From NCBI RefSeq assembly GCF_900101495.1, contig NZ_FMUS01000008.1, positions 62,001-126,000 on the forward strand: 64,000 bases of DNA. Reading direction: 5' to 3'. Positions 8,545-18,409 of the stretch are shown piece by piece. The notes beneath the pieces were generated by a model. That model was not told the origin of the DNA and did no database searches. It worked only from the letters and a program-made list of their open reading frames with translations. The position numbers and the translations under genes are program-made. Numbering within the stretch: the stretch's first letter is position 1; each line of letters opens with the position of its first letter. The stretch comes from Alkaliphilus peptidifermentans DSM 18978. Lineage in GTDB: Bacteria > Bacillota > Clostridia > Peptostreptococcales > Natronincolaceae.

Positions 8545-9318
8545 TTGCCCTATATACTTTGAAGGATAAACGTAAAGTTCGGTAGGTCTTTCTATTTCTT
8601 TTATTGTATCGACTTTTATAATTGGTGCCACATAACTTTGCCCAAGCCAATCATCATAGAACTCTGTTTTTTCTATTATCCCTTCTATTTCTACCCACTG
8701 GAATTTCTCAAAGTCATCAATACCTTCCCATTCTGCCAGTAGTCCTTTTACTAATGTGTCAGCTGCACAGCAAACCATAAGCATTCTAGCTACAACGAAT
8801 GTACTTGTGGGATAAGTATCTTGTTTTTCTATAAAACCTGATATTCTAACTCTTTGTCCCACGTAATCATCGACACTATTTTTCATATGACTTAAAGCTC
8901 CATCAAAAATATCTGGTGTAATATCTAGGATTTCTTCTGTTCTAAAACCTTTAGATTCGTCAATTGTTTTTCTAAAAAGAGATGTATTATTGCTTTGTGT
9001 ATTGGCAACAGATATTCCTCTCTTTAAAGCGACCTCTTCATTTAAGCCTTGTGGAGCTATTGTAGTCCCTATTAATAAAGGTAGAATAAACATAATATAA
9101 CCTATTTTTATTTTGCTACTATTACTCCTTCTAGTAAGCTTTTTAACTTGAAATATTGTTAATAGTATAAAAACTAGTAGCGCTGCTATTACAAATTTAA
9201 TCATCCGGGGATGAACGAAATATAGGATTTCTGCAGTCATTAATAAATTATATATATAGTAGCTAAATCCTATAAGAATACCAAACCAAATCGCTTCATT
9301 TATATTTATCTTCTTCAA
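8542..9318 (-). CDS. TIGR03943-family membrane protein, partner of the adjacent permease
   Basis: The 258-residue protein has three N-terminal membrane segments (about 12-28, 36-56, 72-90) and a C-terminal soluble part with VGQRVRISGFIEKQD and MLMVCCAADTL. This architecture matches the TIGR03943/YcgQ family, nearly always encoded beside a DUF318/ArsP-type permease. The Cys-Cys pair near residue 181 could bind metal or take part in thiol chemistry (inference). The ATG lies 11 bp after the permease stop, so the two are cotranscribed and probably act as a pair. The transported substrate is unknown. Confidence 0.8.
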   Translation of the reverse strand: MKKININEAIWFGILIGFSYYIYNLLMTAEILYFVHPRMIKFVIAALLVFILLTIFQVKKLTRRSNSSKIKIGYIMFILPLLIGTTIAPQGLNEEVALKRGISVANTQSNNTSLFRKTIDESKGFRTEEILDITPDIFDGALSHMKNSVDDYVGQRVRISGFIEKQDTYPTSTFVVARMLMVCCAADTLVKGLLAEWEGIDDFEKFQWVEIEGIIEKTEFYDDWLGQSYVAPIIKVDTIKEIERPTELYVYPSKYIGQ

Positions 9319-9329
9319 TTAACTCACCT

Positions 9330-10541
9330 CTACAATCCAATTAAGTTTATGATTAATGCAAATCCAAAACAAATAATACTAGTAATTATAATTAGCTTTA
9401 TTACAAATTTAGCTTTAAACCCTTCCAGCAACATTAGGGTATTTTTCACATCAATCATTGGCCCAAAAATCATGAAGGCAACAATTGAACCTGAAGTAAA
9501 TTGTCCTACAAAGGTCCTCGCTATAAAAGCATCAGCTTCAGAGCAAAGGGATAATACAAATGCTAATATCATCATTACAACAATAGATATAATTTGCCCT
9601 TGGCCAATAGTAATTAAAAAGCTTCTAGCTACCATTGTTTGAACAATTGATGATAGAAAGGCCCCTAAAATAAGAAATCGCCCTACTGCATATAGTTCAG
9701 CACTGGTATGTTCAATAATTTCTTTAACCTTTCCTACTACTTTAGCTTTCATAGATATGTCTTTAGTTTGATGATGCCCATGATCATGTCCACATCCACA
9801 TGCAAGATCAAGAAATTGTAGATCTTCCTCATGCTCATCTCCACATCCACATTCTAAATGGAAATGTATATCTATTTCCTTCTGGCCACTACATCCACAT
9901 GCCTCTTGATGGCTGTGATGATGTTCTTCTTCATGTTCATGTCCACATCCACAGGTTATTTCTTCTCCTATAGAAAGTTCCCTTAATTGATTGTCATCTT
10001 TATAGAGGAGACTAACCACAAACCCTATAATCATTGCTCCTATCATGCCTAAAAGGCCACGGAGAATAACAATTTGCATAGACCCAGAAAAAGCATAGTA
10101 TGTAGATAATAATACCACAGGATTCATAATGGCAACCGACATTAAAAATGTTATGCCAATATGCAGAGGTACACCCTTTTTTATTAGTCTTCTTGTAATA
10201 GGCACATTTGCGCATTCGCAAACTGGAAAAATTATTCCCATTAATGATGCAGCGAAAATCCCTACAAATTTGTTTTTGGGTATAATTTTTGCTATCATTT
10301 CTTCTGATACAAATATTTGTATAATAGAAGAAATAAAAACACCCAGCATCACAAAGGGAATAGCCTCCAATATAATACTAATAAAGATAGTTGTAAAGCT
10401 CTCCATTACATTTCTATCAATAACGAAACCCTCATTAAATGAATTGATTACAAGTAAAAATACTAATCCTACCACACCAATAATCAGAGTTGGTTGTAAC
10501 CAATTTAGCTTTTTTGCCTTCTTTTGATTTATAATGGTCAA
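9330..10541 (-). CDS. Permease of the DUF318/ArsP (YraQ/YcgR) family with a Cys/His-rich cytoplasmic loop
   Basis: The protein has about eight membrane segments in two halves. The first half carries the family motif FPVCECANVP, with a CxC in the membrane; the second carries SLCSEADAFIARTF. Between them lies a roughly 70-residue polar loop with four CGC units (CGCG, CGCS, CGCG, CGCG), eight cysteines and many histidines, a probable soft-metal or metalloid sensor/binding segment. I prefer the TTG start at 10541, because AAGGGGGAG stands just before it; an in-frame ATG at 10577 would add 12 residues and place that site inside the gene. It is followed by its TIGR03943 partner. Related proteins export organoarsenicals or are linked to zinc; the substrate here is open. 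Confidence 0.82.
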   Translation of the reverse strand: MTIINQKKAKKLNWLQPTLIIGVVGLVFLLVINSFNEGFVIDRNVMESFTTIFISIILEAIPFVMLGVFISSIIQIFVSEEMIAKIIPKNKFVGIFAASLMGIIFPVCECANVPITRRLIKKGVPLHIGITFLMSVAIMNPVVLLSTYYAFSGSMQIVILRGLLGMIGAMIIGFVVSLLYKDDNQLRELSIGEEITCGCGHEHEEEHHHSHQEACGCSGQKEIDIHFHLECGCGDEHEEDLQFLDLACGCGHDHGHHQTKDISMKAKVVGKVKEIIEHTSAELYAVGRFLILGAFLSSIVQTMVARSFLITIGQGQIISIVVMMILAFVLSLCSEADAFIARTFVGQFTSGSIVAFMIFGPMIDVKNTLMLLEGFKAKFVIKLIIITSIICFGFALIINLIGL

Positions 10542-10584
10542 AATTCTCCCCCTTTCAACTGTCTTACATTTAGCCATTAGAATG

Positions 10585-10604
10585 TAACTTATTATTATTA
10601 GTTA
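10585..10604. promoter_or_regulatory. Possible operator upstream of the permease gene
   Basis: TAACT (10585-10589) and AGTTA (10600-10604) form an inverted repeat around an ATT-rich centre, about 45 bp before the permease start. The pattern is loosely like metal-regulator boxes, but the arms are short. Weak evidence. Confidence 0.25.
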
Positions 10605-10685
10605 GTGTAGTTGCACATGAATTGCATTTTCATGTATCATTTTATATTTTTCTCAATTTTATGTCAATTCATTTTTATTGAGGAT

Positions 10686-10715
10686 ATAAAAAGAGCCATA
10701 GATTTCTCTAGGCTC
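10686..10715 (-). terminator. Intrinsic terminator after the SLH-domain gene
   Basis: Read on the minus strand, GAGCC-TAGA (10715-10707) pairs with TCTA-(T)-GGCTC (10702-10693) around GAAA, with one bulge, followed by TTTTTAT. Confidence 0.75.
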
Positions 10716-10738
10716 CCATATATCCTAATAATAAAGTC

Positions 10739-11863
10739 CTATTTAACAAAAGTAAGTGAGTCTTCCTCCGTAAGCAATCCAAATCCTAGCTTATTCGGTC
10801 CCGTTTCAATCAATGGCTTAAAGGTTATTGAATTATTTTCTACTGTATAGTAAAACTCAATGTCCTCTAATAAAGTATCTCGTATACTATAGGTTTTTTC
10901 TATGTGTTCATAGAAGTTATCGTTGTAAATATTTTCTGAAACGCTTCCTCCCACAATATCGTATAATAATATTTTATTATCACCGGTACTCTTATATTTC
11001 CCTTCACTACTGGCTGCAACTCCATAGGTTGAACTGGTAAACCCAGAGCCTGTACTTACTACAATAGCCATTCTAAAGCTAAATGTACCATCCTTCTCAA
11101 ATTCAATTTCATAGAAGGATTGTCCATTTACACCGGCATCAAAATGATATCTCCACTGACCTAATAAGTTTGCTGGTATTGATGTCTCAGTAATTATGTT
11201 CTTTGAGTACTGCTGAAAAGCCCTTACGCTCATGGCAATTGCCTGCTCTCGGGTTGTTATTGCATAACCAGATGCTTTTTGCTCTGGAGTAATTGGCTTT
11301 GGCATAAATTTACCATCTGTTCCTTTTATTATTCCAGTCTTGCTCATAAATTTTACATGCTCTAATGCCCAAGGAGAAATATCCTTCTCATCAGTAAAGG
11401 TTGGAGCATCTGATATAGAAAAGTCTCCCTCTGGTTCTATTATTCTAATGGTTCGACTTAGCATCGTTGCAATTTGTTCACGGTCGGTTGATTCTTTTGG
11501 TGAAAATGTGCTGGCAGACGTGCCAGTGGTTATCCCTAGATTATATGCTTTAAGTATTTCTGGGTTTTTTGTATCTGTAAAAGGGTTTGTTGAGGCAGGT
11601 GAAGCTTTTTTATTTGTTGCTTTTTCATATAGCAGTACAGCCAACTCTGCAAATTCCTCACGGGTAATAGACTTTCTCAAATCTACTTCCTTAAGGGATG
11701 CCGGAATTAACCCATAGCTATCGGCCTTACTAATCTCAGCCTCTGCCCAGGGTGATACAATATATGACTTAGTCCCTTGTTGAGAATATGCCGTCACAGA
11801 TAACGGAATAACATTGAATATTAGAACAAGTATACAGATAAGGGCTATTTCTTTTCTTCTCAT
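10739..11863 (-). CDS. Secreted S-layer homology (SLH) domain protein
   Basis: The 374-residue protein has a signal peptide (about 1-28, ending SVTAYS). Three SLH-type repeats follow (about 35-210), with the usual SITREEFAELAV, STDREQIATML and ITTREQAIAMSV helices and ISPWALEHV-type segments. The last 150 residues (from LLGQWRYHFDA) are beta-rich and look like a lipocalin-type domain. SLH domains bind pyruvylated secondary cell wall polymers, so the protein should sit on the cell surface. The ATG at 11863 is preferred because AAAGGAGAG lies 8 bp upstream; a GTG at 11869 is nearer than usual. A SecA paralogue is encoded upstream on the same strand and may export such proteins. Confidence 0.82.
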   Translation of the reverse strand: MRRKEIALICILVLIFNVIPLSVTAYSQQGTKSYIVSPWAEAEISKADSYGLIPASLKEVDLRKSITREEFAELAVLLYEKATNKKASPASTNPFTDTKNPEILKAYNLGITTGTSASTFSPKESTDREQIATMLSRTIRIIEPEGDFSISDAPTFTDEKDISPWALEHVKFMSKTGIIKGTDGKFMPKPITPEQKASGYAITTREQAIAMSVRAFQQYSKNIITETSIPANLLGQWRYHFDAGVNGQSFYEIEFEKDGTFSFRMAIVVSTGSGFTSSTYGVAASSEGKYKSTGDNKILLYDIVGGSVSENIYNDNFYEHIEKTYSIRDTLLEDIEFYYTVENNSITFKPLIETGPNKLGFGLLTEEDSLTFVK

Positions 11864-12065
11864 ATACACATCTCTCCTTTTTAATATTCTGAATGTTTAA
11901 GCCTATAGAATTAACCCTTCTTAACTAGTAGTCCTACTGGAATGAATTACAACAGATATCTAAGTTTTTCCTATATTGCTTATTTGGTATAATTATACTC
12001 CATAACACCGTTGGATTAAATCTATTTTAATTTCTCTTTTTAGACAAAAAACACCCCTACATGTA

Positions 12066-13358
12066 TTACCTTCCATATCTCCGATTTACCTTCCTTATAT
12101 AACGTCCTAGAGCATATATTCCATCATGTGGTTCACCAGTATAATGTATAGACATATGCCCACAGGTTGTAATTCTACATATCCCTGCAGCGTAAAAAAT
12201 ATCGGATAATTCATTAATGTCTTCATTTCTACAGCTTAATCCCACCGTTTGCAAATGACCCTTATGTACTCTTAACAAGCCCAATAAACCCTCTCGTTTT
12301 ATTGGCATCACCCAGATATTTCGATATAAAGGGGCTGGCTTTAATTCAGCATTATAATCAATCATAACGCTAAATTGCTTCTTTTCATCTATAATTAATC
12401 TCTTTTTTTCTAAAAGTTCTTCCATCTTAATAAGTTCATGAGTCCAGGTAATTTGTGCCTGTACATCAAATGCTCTAACTGCTGAAGGGTATTCTTCTGC
12501 CACATTGGCAATATGCTTTGATAGTCTATGGGCAAAATCGTTTAATTCATCAGTATTATCCGTTTCATAAAATACACACTGTGGAGAGCTACAATAAAGC
12601 TGATCGGTTAAGCAAATATCTTTTGCTAATCCAACTAAAGCTTCTTCCTCATTATCGTTCTTTGAAAAATATGCAAAGCTCAATCGATGGCCCCATTCAA
12701 TTATAGGTAATGATGGAGGTGCAAGTAGTCTGACGGCACCAATTGCTTCATCAGAGCCCCATACGGCAACCCCATTGGCTACGTCAATAAGCTTGCTAAT
12801 AACTTCTTTATTTCTTGAGGATACGTCTAGTACATATATATATGGTTTTAAACGAGGTTCTATTTCAATTAGTCCCATAAGTAGCTTTGAGGATATACCC
12901 TCTTCATTTTCTGGTAGCTTCAGAATGTTTATATTTCCTGTTAAAAGTCCTTCTATAACACTAAAGGCTGAAAGACCAAGTGTATTTCCTGCTCCAATAT
13001 GCATAATCACTCCAAGTGGTTGATTCTTCTCCTCTATTCCTTCATTAATCCTTTTCCACTCAAAAGGATTTTCGCCAAGCTCTATATTCACTTTTTTTGC
13101 AAGGGCCTCTCTACCTAAGCTATCAATAGTTACTTTAACATAGTCCTCTGCTGCCCACTTAGGCACCCCTAATAACAAAAGCTGTTGAACAACTTCCTGT
13201 TGATTGATTTTCTTTGATAATCTATGTGCCGCTTCAATTACTACATTAGGCATTAATGGCTCAAGCAATAAATCTTTCTCAATGTCCTGCTTTAGTTGGT
13301 TAAGTTTTTCAATAAACTCTCCCTTTAAAATAGGTTCTCCCCTATAAATATTCTCCAT
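12066..13358 (-). CDS. luxC: LuxC-type acyl-CoA/acyl-protein reductase
   Basis: The 430-residue protein matches the LuxC family of aldehyde-dehydrogenase-like fatty acyl reductases. It has PLGVIMHIGAGNT near residues 114-125 (nucleotide binding) and the active-site cysteine in DQLYCSSPQC (C256; C261 is second). LuxC reduces a fatty acyl thioester to a fatty aldehyde with NADPH. Its ATG overlaps the luxE stop region (1-bp gap), with AAGGAG inside the luxE end, so translation is coupled. No luciferase genes lie nearby, so the aldehyde is not obviously for light production. Confidence 0.85.
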   Translation of the reverse strand: MENIYRGEPILKGEFIEKLNQLKQDIEKDLLLEPLMPNVVIEAAHRLSKKINQQEVVQQLLLLGVPKWAAEDYVKVTIDSLGREALAKKVNIELGENPFEWKRINEGIEEKNQPLGVIMHIGAGNTLGLSAFSVIEGLLTGNINILKLPENEEGISSKLLMGLIEIEPRLKPYIYVLDVSSRNKEVISKLIDVANGVAVWGSDEAIGAVRLLAPPSLPIIEWGHRLSFAYFSKNDNEEEALVGLAKDICLTDQLYCSSPQCVFYETDNTDELNDFAHRLSKHIANVAEEYPSAVRAFDVQAQITWTHELIKMEELLEKKRLIIDEKKQFSVMIDYNAELKPAPLYRNIWVMPIKREGLLGLLRVHKGHLQTVGLSCRNEDINELSDIFYAAGICRITTCGHMSIHYTGEPHDGIYALGRYIRKVNRRYGR

Positions 13359-13359
13359 C

Positions 13360-14478
13360 TTATTCTCCTTTCATATACTCGGAAGCAGCAACAGCACAGC
13401 TTCTAGCCTTTGATGTTCCCATTCTTCCAATAATTTCGAAATAAGGAGTAACAATTCCACATCCGCAATCCTTTCCGTCTTTTAATACTGCCATATCACC
13501 CATTACAATAGAAGATATAGGCATAGAGGATACTAATGGACTTATAAAACTTAAGAATCCAGGCTGATTAAATCCAAGTGGCTCTAAGGATTTCACATCT
13601 CTGATAATAACTCTGCTCCATATGGGCACATGCATATGGTGATTTTCACATTCAGGATAGGCAACGCTGTGTTCAACAGCACTATAAAAGTCACGACAAT
13701 TTTTTGATGGTATACCAAGGAATTCTTCAACCATTTGATACAATTCTTTTTTATCTATCATAATATCATCGAATTTTTTCCATCCACCACCTGTCAATAC
13801 TAAGGATCTTTTATTGAGCCTAAGTGGCTTGATACCCGAATCCTTCATCATTTTTAAAAGCATGTATAGATACGAAGGGAATCCCATTATTCGTACTGGT
13901 AGTTTTTGTTTATTAAATCGTTTAAGTGCATTTATAATGCCAAAGTAGTCAACTTCATAACGATCTCCCATGGCCCTCAAGGCAAATACCTTTTCCTTTG
14001 CAGGTGCAAACCGGGTCATTCCCATAGCAACTTTTGTATTTCCCATTTCATTACCTTCCTTTGGTTCATAACCCAGCATAAGATAATTAGTAGGAATAAG
14101 TGAAATTAGCCCATGATATTTCATTGCCTTAATGGCCATTTTAGTACCTAGCTTTATTGAATCTGAGTCTAGAAATATTTGGCTTTTTTGCCCCTCTGTA
14201 CCCGATGATGTGGCATGAACCTCAATATCATCTTTATTTATACTTAATACTTCATGATATTTAAAAAAATGTGCAGGTATTGCAGGTATTTTTTTGCAGT
14301 CGTCAACTGACTTAATGCATTCAACATAAAACCTTTTAGCTTCTAAAAACCTTTGGTAAAGTTGGCAATGGCTACTATGATGCTGAATGGATTCCTTCAT
14401 TGCTTCACAGAATAGGTCATTACTTCCCTCTTGATCGTAGATGTTATTATAAGCAAATAACTTTTCTCTTGCTGTCAT
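13360..14478 (-). CDS. luxE: LuxE-type acyl-protein synthetase
   Basis: The 372-residue protein resembles LuxE, an adenylate-forming enzyme that activates fatty acid with ATP and carries it as a thioester. ATSSGTEGQKS (residues 89-99) is the ATP/phosphate loop of this family. The LuxE acyl-carrier cysteine near the C-terminus has a counterpart at C361, in ARSCAVAA. TGGGWKKF and DFYSAVEH in the middle are also family-like. GGGGGAAACC precedes the ATG. It is the first gene of a two-gene luxEC unit; 178 bp separate it from secA upstream. Confidence 0.85.
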   Translation of the reverse strand: MTAREKLFAYNNIYDQEGSNDLFCEAMKESIQHHSSHCQLYQRFLEAKRFYVECIKSVDDCKKIPAIPAHFFKYHEVLSINKDDIEVHATSSGTEGQKSQIFLDSDSIKLGTKMAIKAMKYHGLISLIPTNYLMLGYEPKEGNEMGNTKVAMGMTRFAPAKEKVFALRAMGDRYEVDYFGIINALKRFNKQKLPVRIMGFPSYLYMLLKMMKDSGIKPLRLNKRSLVLTGGGWKKFDDIMIDKKELYQMVEEFLGIPSKNCRDFYSAVEHSVAYPECENHHMHVPIWSRVIIRDVKSLEPLGFNQPGFLSFISPLVSSMPISSIVMGDMAVLKDGKDCGCGIVTPYFEIIGRMGTSKARSCAVAASEYMKGE

Positions 14479-14656
14479 GGTTTCCCCCCTTTTTTATACT
14501 GAATTATTTTCACTTCTTAACTTAATTCCCATTGTATATATTAAGTCTGTATCTGCTTCAATAAGCTGATTAGTCAGTAGATATTACTATATGTTTAATT
14601 TCTTTATTATTCCATATAATCCTTCCTATTTATGGGTTATAAATTATTCAGAATGA

Positions 14657-17053
14657 TTATGGCATTTTAACCAGTTTTTTAATTCTTTTTAGAAGCACCT
14701 CATAGATGGACCTTAGAGAAAAAAGAGTCCCCTTTACATAGTGTTTTGTTGATTTTATTAGAAAAGGCAGTCTACTAAATTTATCTGGATTATCACTAAC
14801 AAGATAAGTCCATGTGGAAGAAGGCCCCTTTAACCCTTCTTGTTGTAGATCAATACCTTCACTTGTAATATTAACCCTAGTAAATGTCTGAATTATTTCT
14901 GCTTCTATACCATCCATCATTTCTTTAAAGGCTTCAATTGTAGCAACATGGAACTTATGAAGTGGATCTTCCCCTCCTATGACTACTAGGTGTATTCCTT
15001 CTCTAATATATGAAACATAATCTAGATATTCAGCCCAGCTTTTGTTAATATGAAAAAGAGTGATTTGTTTTTCCACCTTATTCAAAACATCCCTTCCCAC
15101 GAAATCAACATTATTTAGATATAATTCTGGACATTTATTTGACAATAAGGTTAGTGGTACTCTATCCATTAATATATCATACCGCTTTTCCCAAATGATT
15201 CTTCTTTGTTCTTCTATTATATAAGAATATTTCCACAGTTGTCTTCTTATATCAGAGTTGTAGCCCTCTGCAATCCTCTGCCCTCCGTCGAGTTTTCTTA
15301 GAACGCCTATGTCAGCTATAAGAGAATTTTGGTTTTGAGGATAATACTTATCAGAAATCAGCTCATCAATTTCATATTTTTTAATAAAGTCATCCTCTAG
15401 ACTAATGAAAAATCTACTTTCTCCAGGATCACCTTGTCTACCAGCTCTACCCCTCAATTGATTATCTATTCTAGAACTCTCATGGCGCCCTGTTCCTATT
15501 ACATATAATCCCCCTTTTGCAGCAACTTTTTCCTTGTCAGACTCCTTCTCTCCTCCAAGCTTAATATCTACACCTCTACCTGCCAAATTTGTAGACACTG
15601 TAACAGCCCCATAGCTGCCTGCTTCTGCTATGATTTTAGCTTCATGGAAATCATTTTTTGCGTTTAATACATTACATTTTATTCCTTTATCATGGAGGGC
15701 TTCCGATAACTTTTCAGATTCTTCTACACTGCAGGCTGCAATCAATATTGGTTGGCCAGTAGAGTTTACCCTTAATATCTCAGAAATTAATGCCCTCTCC
15801 TTAGCTTCCTCATGTGTAAATACCAAATCTGGATGGTCCTTCCGAATACAAGGCCTATTTGTCGGTATTACAGCTACCTCCAACCGATACATCTCAGCAA
15901 ATTCATTTATTGCTGCTACTGCTGTTCCCGTCATTCCTGCCAATCTTGGGTACAACCGCAGAAAGTATTGTAAGGCTATGGAGCCCATTATCATCCCTTT
16001 AGATTTAGATATAAGTCCTTCCTTTGCTTCAACAGCTCCATGAAGATTATCAGGCCAGTGTCGTTTGTCGGCAACTCTACCAGTTAATTCATCTATAATT
16101 TCAATTTTACCTTTACGTACTATATAGTCTACTTCTTTCTTAAGTAATTTTTCAGCATATAGTACACAGTTTAGTTTTGTAAGGAGCTGTAGATTTTCTG
16201 GTGCATATAGATTCCCACAGCCTGTTAGCTTTTCAACCTTCATTTGTCCTTTTTCAGTTAGTGAAATATTATTATTGTATTGATCTGTTTCATAATCAAT
16301 ATTTACCCTTAACCCTTTAACCAGCTTAGCTAAATAGTTATAATTATCGCCATCCTCTGGTACACTTCCTGCAATAACCAAGGGAATACGGGCTTCATCA
16401 ATCAATATAGAGTCTGCTTCATCAACTATGGCATAGTTGAAGGGTCTATGGGTAAGCTCATCTACTTCTGTGGCAAGGAAATCCCTTAAATAATCAAAGC
16501 CTGCTTCCTTTGCAGTAACATAGGTTATATCCATTAAATATGCTTCTTTTCTTTCTTCAATACTCATATTTTCCTTTATATACCCACAGCTTAATCCTAA
16601 AAAATCATAAACTGGCCCCATCCACTTTGCATCTCTTTCTGCCAAATAATCATTAAAGGTTAGTATATGAACACCCTTTCCCGTCAGAGCGTTTAAATAG
16701 GCTGGCATTACTGCTGAAAGGGTTTTTCCTTCTCCCGTCTGCATTTCAATTATCCTACCTTGATGAAGGGCTATTGCTGCAATAATCTGCACATCATATG
16801 GCTTCATTCCTATAACACGATTTGAAGCCTCCCTTGCTAGGGCATATGCTTCAACAATTAATTCTTCTAAAGGAATACCTGCTTTTGCCTTATCCCTTAA
16901 ATTTTCCGATGTTTTTTTCAAGTACAAATCGCTTTTGATTTTATAGCTTACTCCACTTATTTCTTCTGCAAGTTTTCTATAGGGCTCAATATTATAAATT
17001 TCTTTGTTTTTAATATTTTTTATTATATTATTAATCTTTAACTTTTTTTGCAT
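14657..17053 (-). CDS. secA2: SecA-family preprotein translocase ATPase, SecA2-like paralogue
   Basis: The 798-residue protein has the SecA DEAD motor: Walker A MQTGEGKT (about 104-111), [26 protein letters not shown], and motif [12 protein letters not shown]...[24 protein letters not shown]. It ends in basic residues and lacks the C-terminal zinc-binding CxCxSGx(8)CC tail of housekeeping SecA. It is also shorter than the usual 830-900 residues. These are features of accessory SecA2 proteins. I chose the ATG at 17053 because GGGAGG precedes it by 9 bp. A small membrane protein gene lies just upstream and an SLH surface protein gene lies downstream, which suggests accessory secretion of surface proteins (inference). 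A shortened main SecA remains possible. Confidence 0.82.
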   Translation of the reverse strand: MQKKLKINNIIKNIKNKEIYNIEPYRKLAEEISGVSYKIKSDLYLKKTSENLRDKAKAGIPLEELIVEAYALAREASNRVIGMKPYDVQIIAAIALHQGRIIEMQTGEGKTLSAVMPAYLNALTGKGVHILTFNDYLAERDAKWMGPVYDFLGLSCGYIKENMSIEERKEAYLMDITYVTAKEAGFDYLRDFLATEVDELTHRPFNYAIVDEADSILIDEARIPLVIAGSVPEDGDNYNYLAKLVKGLRVNIDYETDQYNNNISLTEKGQMKVEKLTGCGNLYAPENLQLLTKLNCVLYAEKLLKKEVDYIVRKGKIEIIDELTGRVADKRHWPDNLHGAVEAKEGLISKSKGMIMGSIALQYFLRLYPRLAGMTGTAVAAINEFAEMYRLEVAVIPTNRPCIRKDHPDLVFTHEEAKERALISEILRVNSTGQPILIAACSVEESEKLSEALHDKGIKCNVLNAKNDFHEAKIIAEAGSYGAVTVSTNLAGRGVDIKLGGEKESDKEKVAAKGGLYVIGTGRHESSRIDNQLRGRAGRQGDPGESRFFISLEDDFIKKYEIDELISDKYYPQNQNSLIADIGVLRKLDGGQRIAEGYNSDIRRQLWKYSYIIEEQRRIIWEKRYDILMDRVPLTLLSNKCPELYLNNVDFVGRDVLNKVEKQITLFHINKSWAEYLDYVSYIREGIHLVVIGGEDPLHKFHVATIEAFKEMMDGIEAEIIQTFTRVNITSEGIDLQQEGLKGPSSTWTYLVSDNPDKFSRLPFLIKSTKHYVKGTLFSLRSIYEVLLKRIKKLVKMP

Positions 17054-17126
17054 AACAAAAAACCTCCCATAAGTATAATTTAACAAGGGTAAAACCTTTA
17101 AAAGGATGTTGAAAAGGCTTGTTAGA

Positions 17127-17453
17127 TTATACTAATGGTAAGGTTTTTGAGTTCAAGGATACATTTTTTATTATAGTAAATAGGAGAAACAATAGAATTA
17201 TAATATTCAGAGATATTACTAAATGGTTAGATATTGATGTAAGAGACAATGCAGAAACAATACAGATACTTAGCATCATGGTTATACTTGCATCAGAATA
17301 TACTATATCCTTATTAAAAAGATTTTGATAGGCTAAAATTCCACATAGGTAAGAAGCCCTGTGGTACCCGAAGGTGATACCCCCTTGAAGGGTTAATATT
17401 AAAAGCTTAAAAATATAGGTTGTAGATACTAAAGCAAGTAATATTAATAGCAT
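17127..17453 (-). CDS. Small hydrophobic membrane protein, unknown
   Basis: This 108-residue ORF starts at an ATG at 17453 with AAGGAG eight bases upstream. It has membrane segments at about 2-22, 50-75 and 80-98. It ends 73 bp before secA2 on the same strand, so cotranscription is likely. I recognise no family. An accessory role for SecA2 would fit the position but nothing in the sequence shows it. Confidence 0.5.
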   Translation of the reverse strand: MLLILLALVSTTYIFKLLILTLQGGITFGYHRASYLCGILAYQNLFNKDIVYSDASITMMLSICIVSALSLTSISNHLVISLNIIILLFLLFTIIKNVSLNSKTLPLV

Positions 17454-17616
17454 GTAAAGGACTCCTTAATTGCTTCTATTATACTATAATTATTAGTTTT
17501 ATAAAAGTGTAAACCTACCCTCGCTTATATTTATAGTTTATAAACATTGGTGGACTTTGTATATTTACGTATTATAAAACTCTATGCTTTTAACCGATCT
17601 TGTAGTTTGGAAATCG

Positions 17617-17650
17617 AAGGGACGGTTCGGGACCAGTGAAAAAGTCCCTT
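17617..17650. repeat. Inverted-repeat hairpin element (AAGGGAC...GTCCCTT)
   Basis: AAGGGAC (17617-17623) and GTCCCTT (17644-17650) flank GGTTCGGGACCAGTGAAAAA. The arms plus an internal GGTTC/GGGACC pattern resemble the short palindromes that accompany REP-associated tyrosine transposases in clostridia, from general recollection. No transposase lies nearby. The rest of 17454-17741 shows no gene. Confidence 0.45.
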
Positions 17651-17741
17651 TGCTCTCAAAATATCTTATTAGTCATTGAGTAGCTTGCATAAAATCCTTT
17701 AGTTATGCCAAAATACTCTATATGAATTAAGGAGTGAGGAT

Positions 17742-18242
17742 ATGATTTTAGAAAATTTTATTGATTTTTTAGATACCTACAACCTTCCATGGCTAATATT
17801 AGCAATACTGTCTTGGATAGTTATTTATTTTACTTGTTCTTTTAATCAATTCCTTCATGGCCTTCCTGTTGCTTTATGGACCATGACAATTGGTGGAATT
17901 TTAGAACACTTTTTTATAAATGAAAAATTTTGGCAGCAACGATATATTTTAGTTCAATTAGGTGAGCTGGATTTATTTGTTTTAATAGGGCCATTTTTTA
18001 CAATAGGTTTGTTACTCATAAGATTTTTACCTAGAAGCCCTTGGGGAAAATTCCTTCTTATCTTTATGTTTTCTATGTTGTCAACAGTTATAGAGCTTCT
18101 TTCTGTAAAGCTGGGGTTTTTGGAATATCACCCTGAAAAATGGGGAATACTCTATTCTCTAGTGGCCTATTATTTAGGTTTAATGTCGGCATTAGGTTTC
18201 TATTATATTTTTTATAATAAAACTACCTTAAAGTCAAGCTAG
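17742..18242 (+). CDS. CBO0543-like integral membrane protein
   Basis: The 166-residue protein has about five membrane segments (around 15-32, 40-57, 80-97, 105-125, 135-157). The pattern and the segment EYHPEKWGILYSLVAYYLG match the clostridial/bacillar CBO0543 family of unknown function. TTAAGGAGTGAGGAT precedes the ATG. It is isolated: a leftward gene lies upstream and a convergent operon downstream. Confidence 0.72.
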   Translation: MILENFIDFLDTYNLPWLILAILSWIVIYFTCSFNQFLHGLPVALWTMTIGGILEHFFINEKFWQQRYILVQLGELDLFVLIGPFFTIGLLLIRFLPRSPWGKFLLIFMFSMLSTVIELLSVKLGFLEYHPEKWGILYSLVAYYLGLMSALGFYYIFYNKTTLKSS

Positions 18243-18309
18243 CACTAATTCTTTCTTCTATTCAGTCTCTTTAATTAGAATTACTTCTAAATTTAAGGAC
18301 TTTAAACAA

Positions 18310-18336
18310 AAGCCACTTTTCTCTAAAAAGTGGCTT
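18310..18336. terminator. Hairpin between convergent genes
   Basis: AAGCCACTTTT (18310-18320) pairs with AAAAGTGGCTT (18326-18336) around a short loop. T-rich sequence follows on both strands, so it can serve the gene at 17742 and the leftward cluster ending at 18410. A second smaller hairpin (TCACAG 18353-18358 with CTGTGA 18368-18373) follows. Confidence 0.6.
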
Positions 18337-18409
18337 CTATTTACATATGGGATCACAGTATTATTGGCTGTGAGTTTTAAATATATAAAAAGTTTATATT
18401 TCGGAAAGT

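Noticed and set aside
10129-10527. Rightward 132-residue hydrophobic ORF
   Set aside because: It is antisense to the permease; membrane-protein genes often give hydrophobic shadow frames.
12066-14478. Bioluminescence operon
   Set aside because: Only luxC and luxE are present; luxA, luxB and luxD are absent from the neighbourhood.
17119-17328. Rightward 69-residue ORF opposite the small membrane protein
   Set aside because: No ribosome site; the leftward frame has AAGGAG and clear membrane segments.
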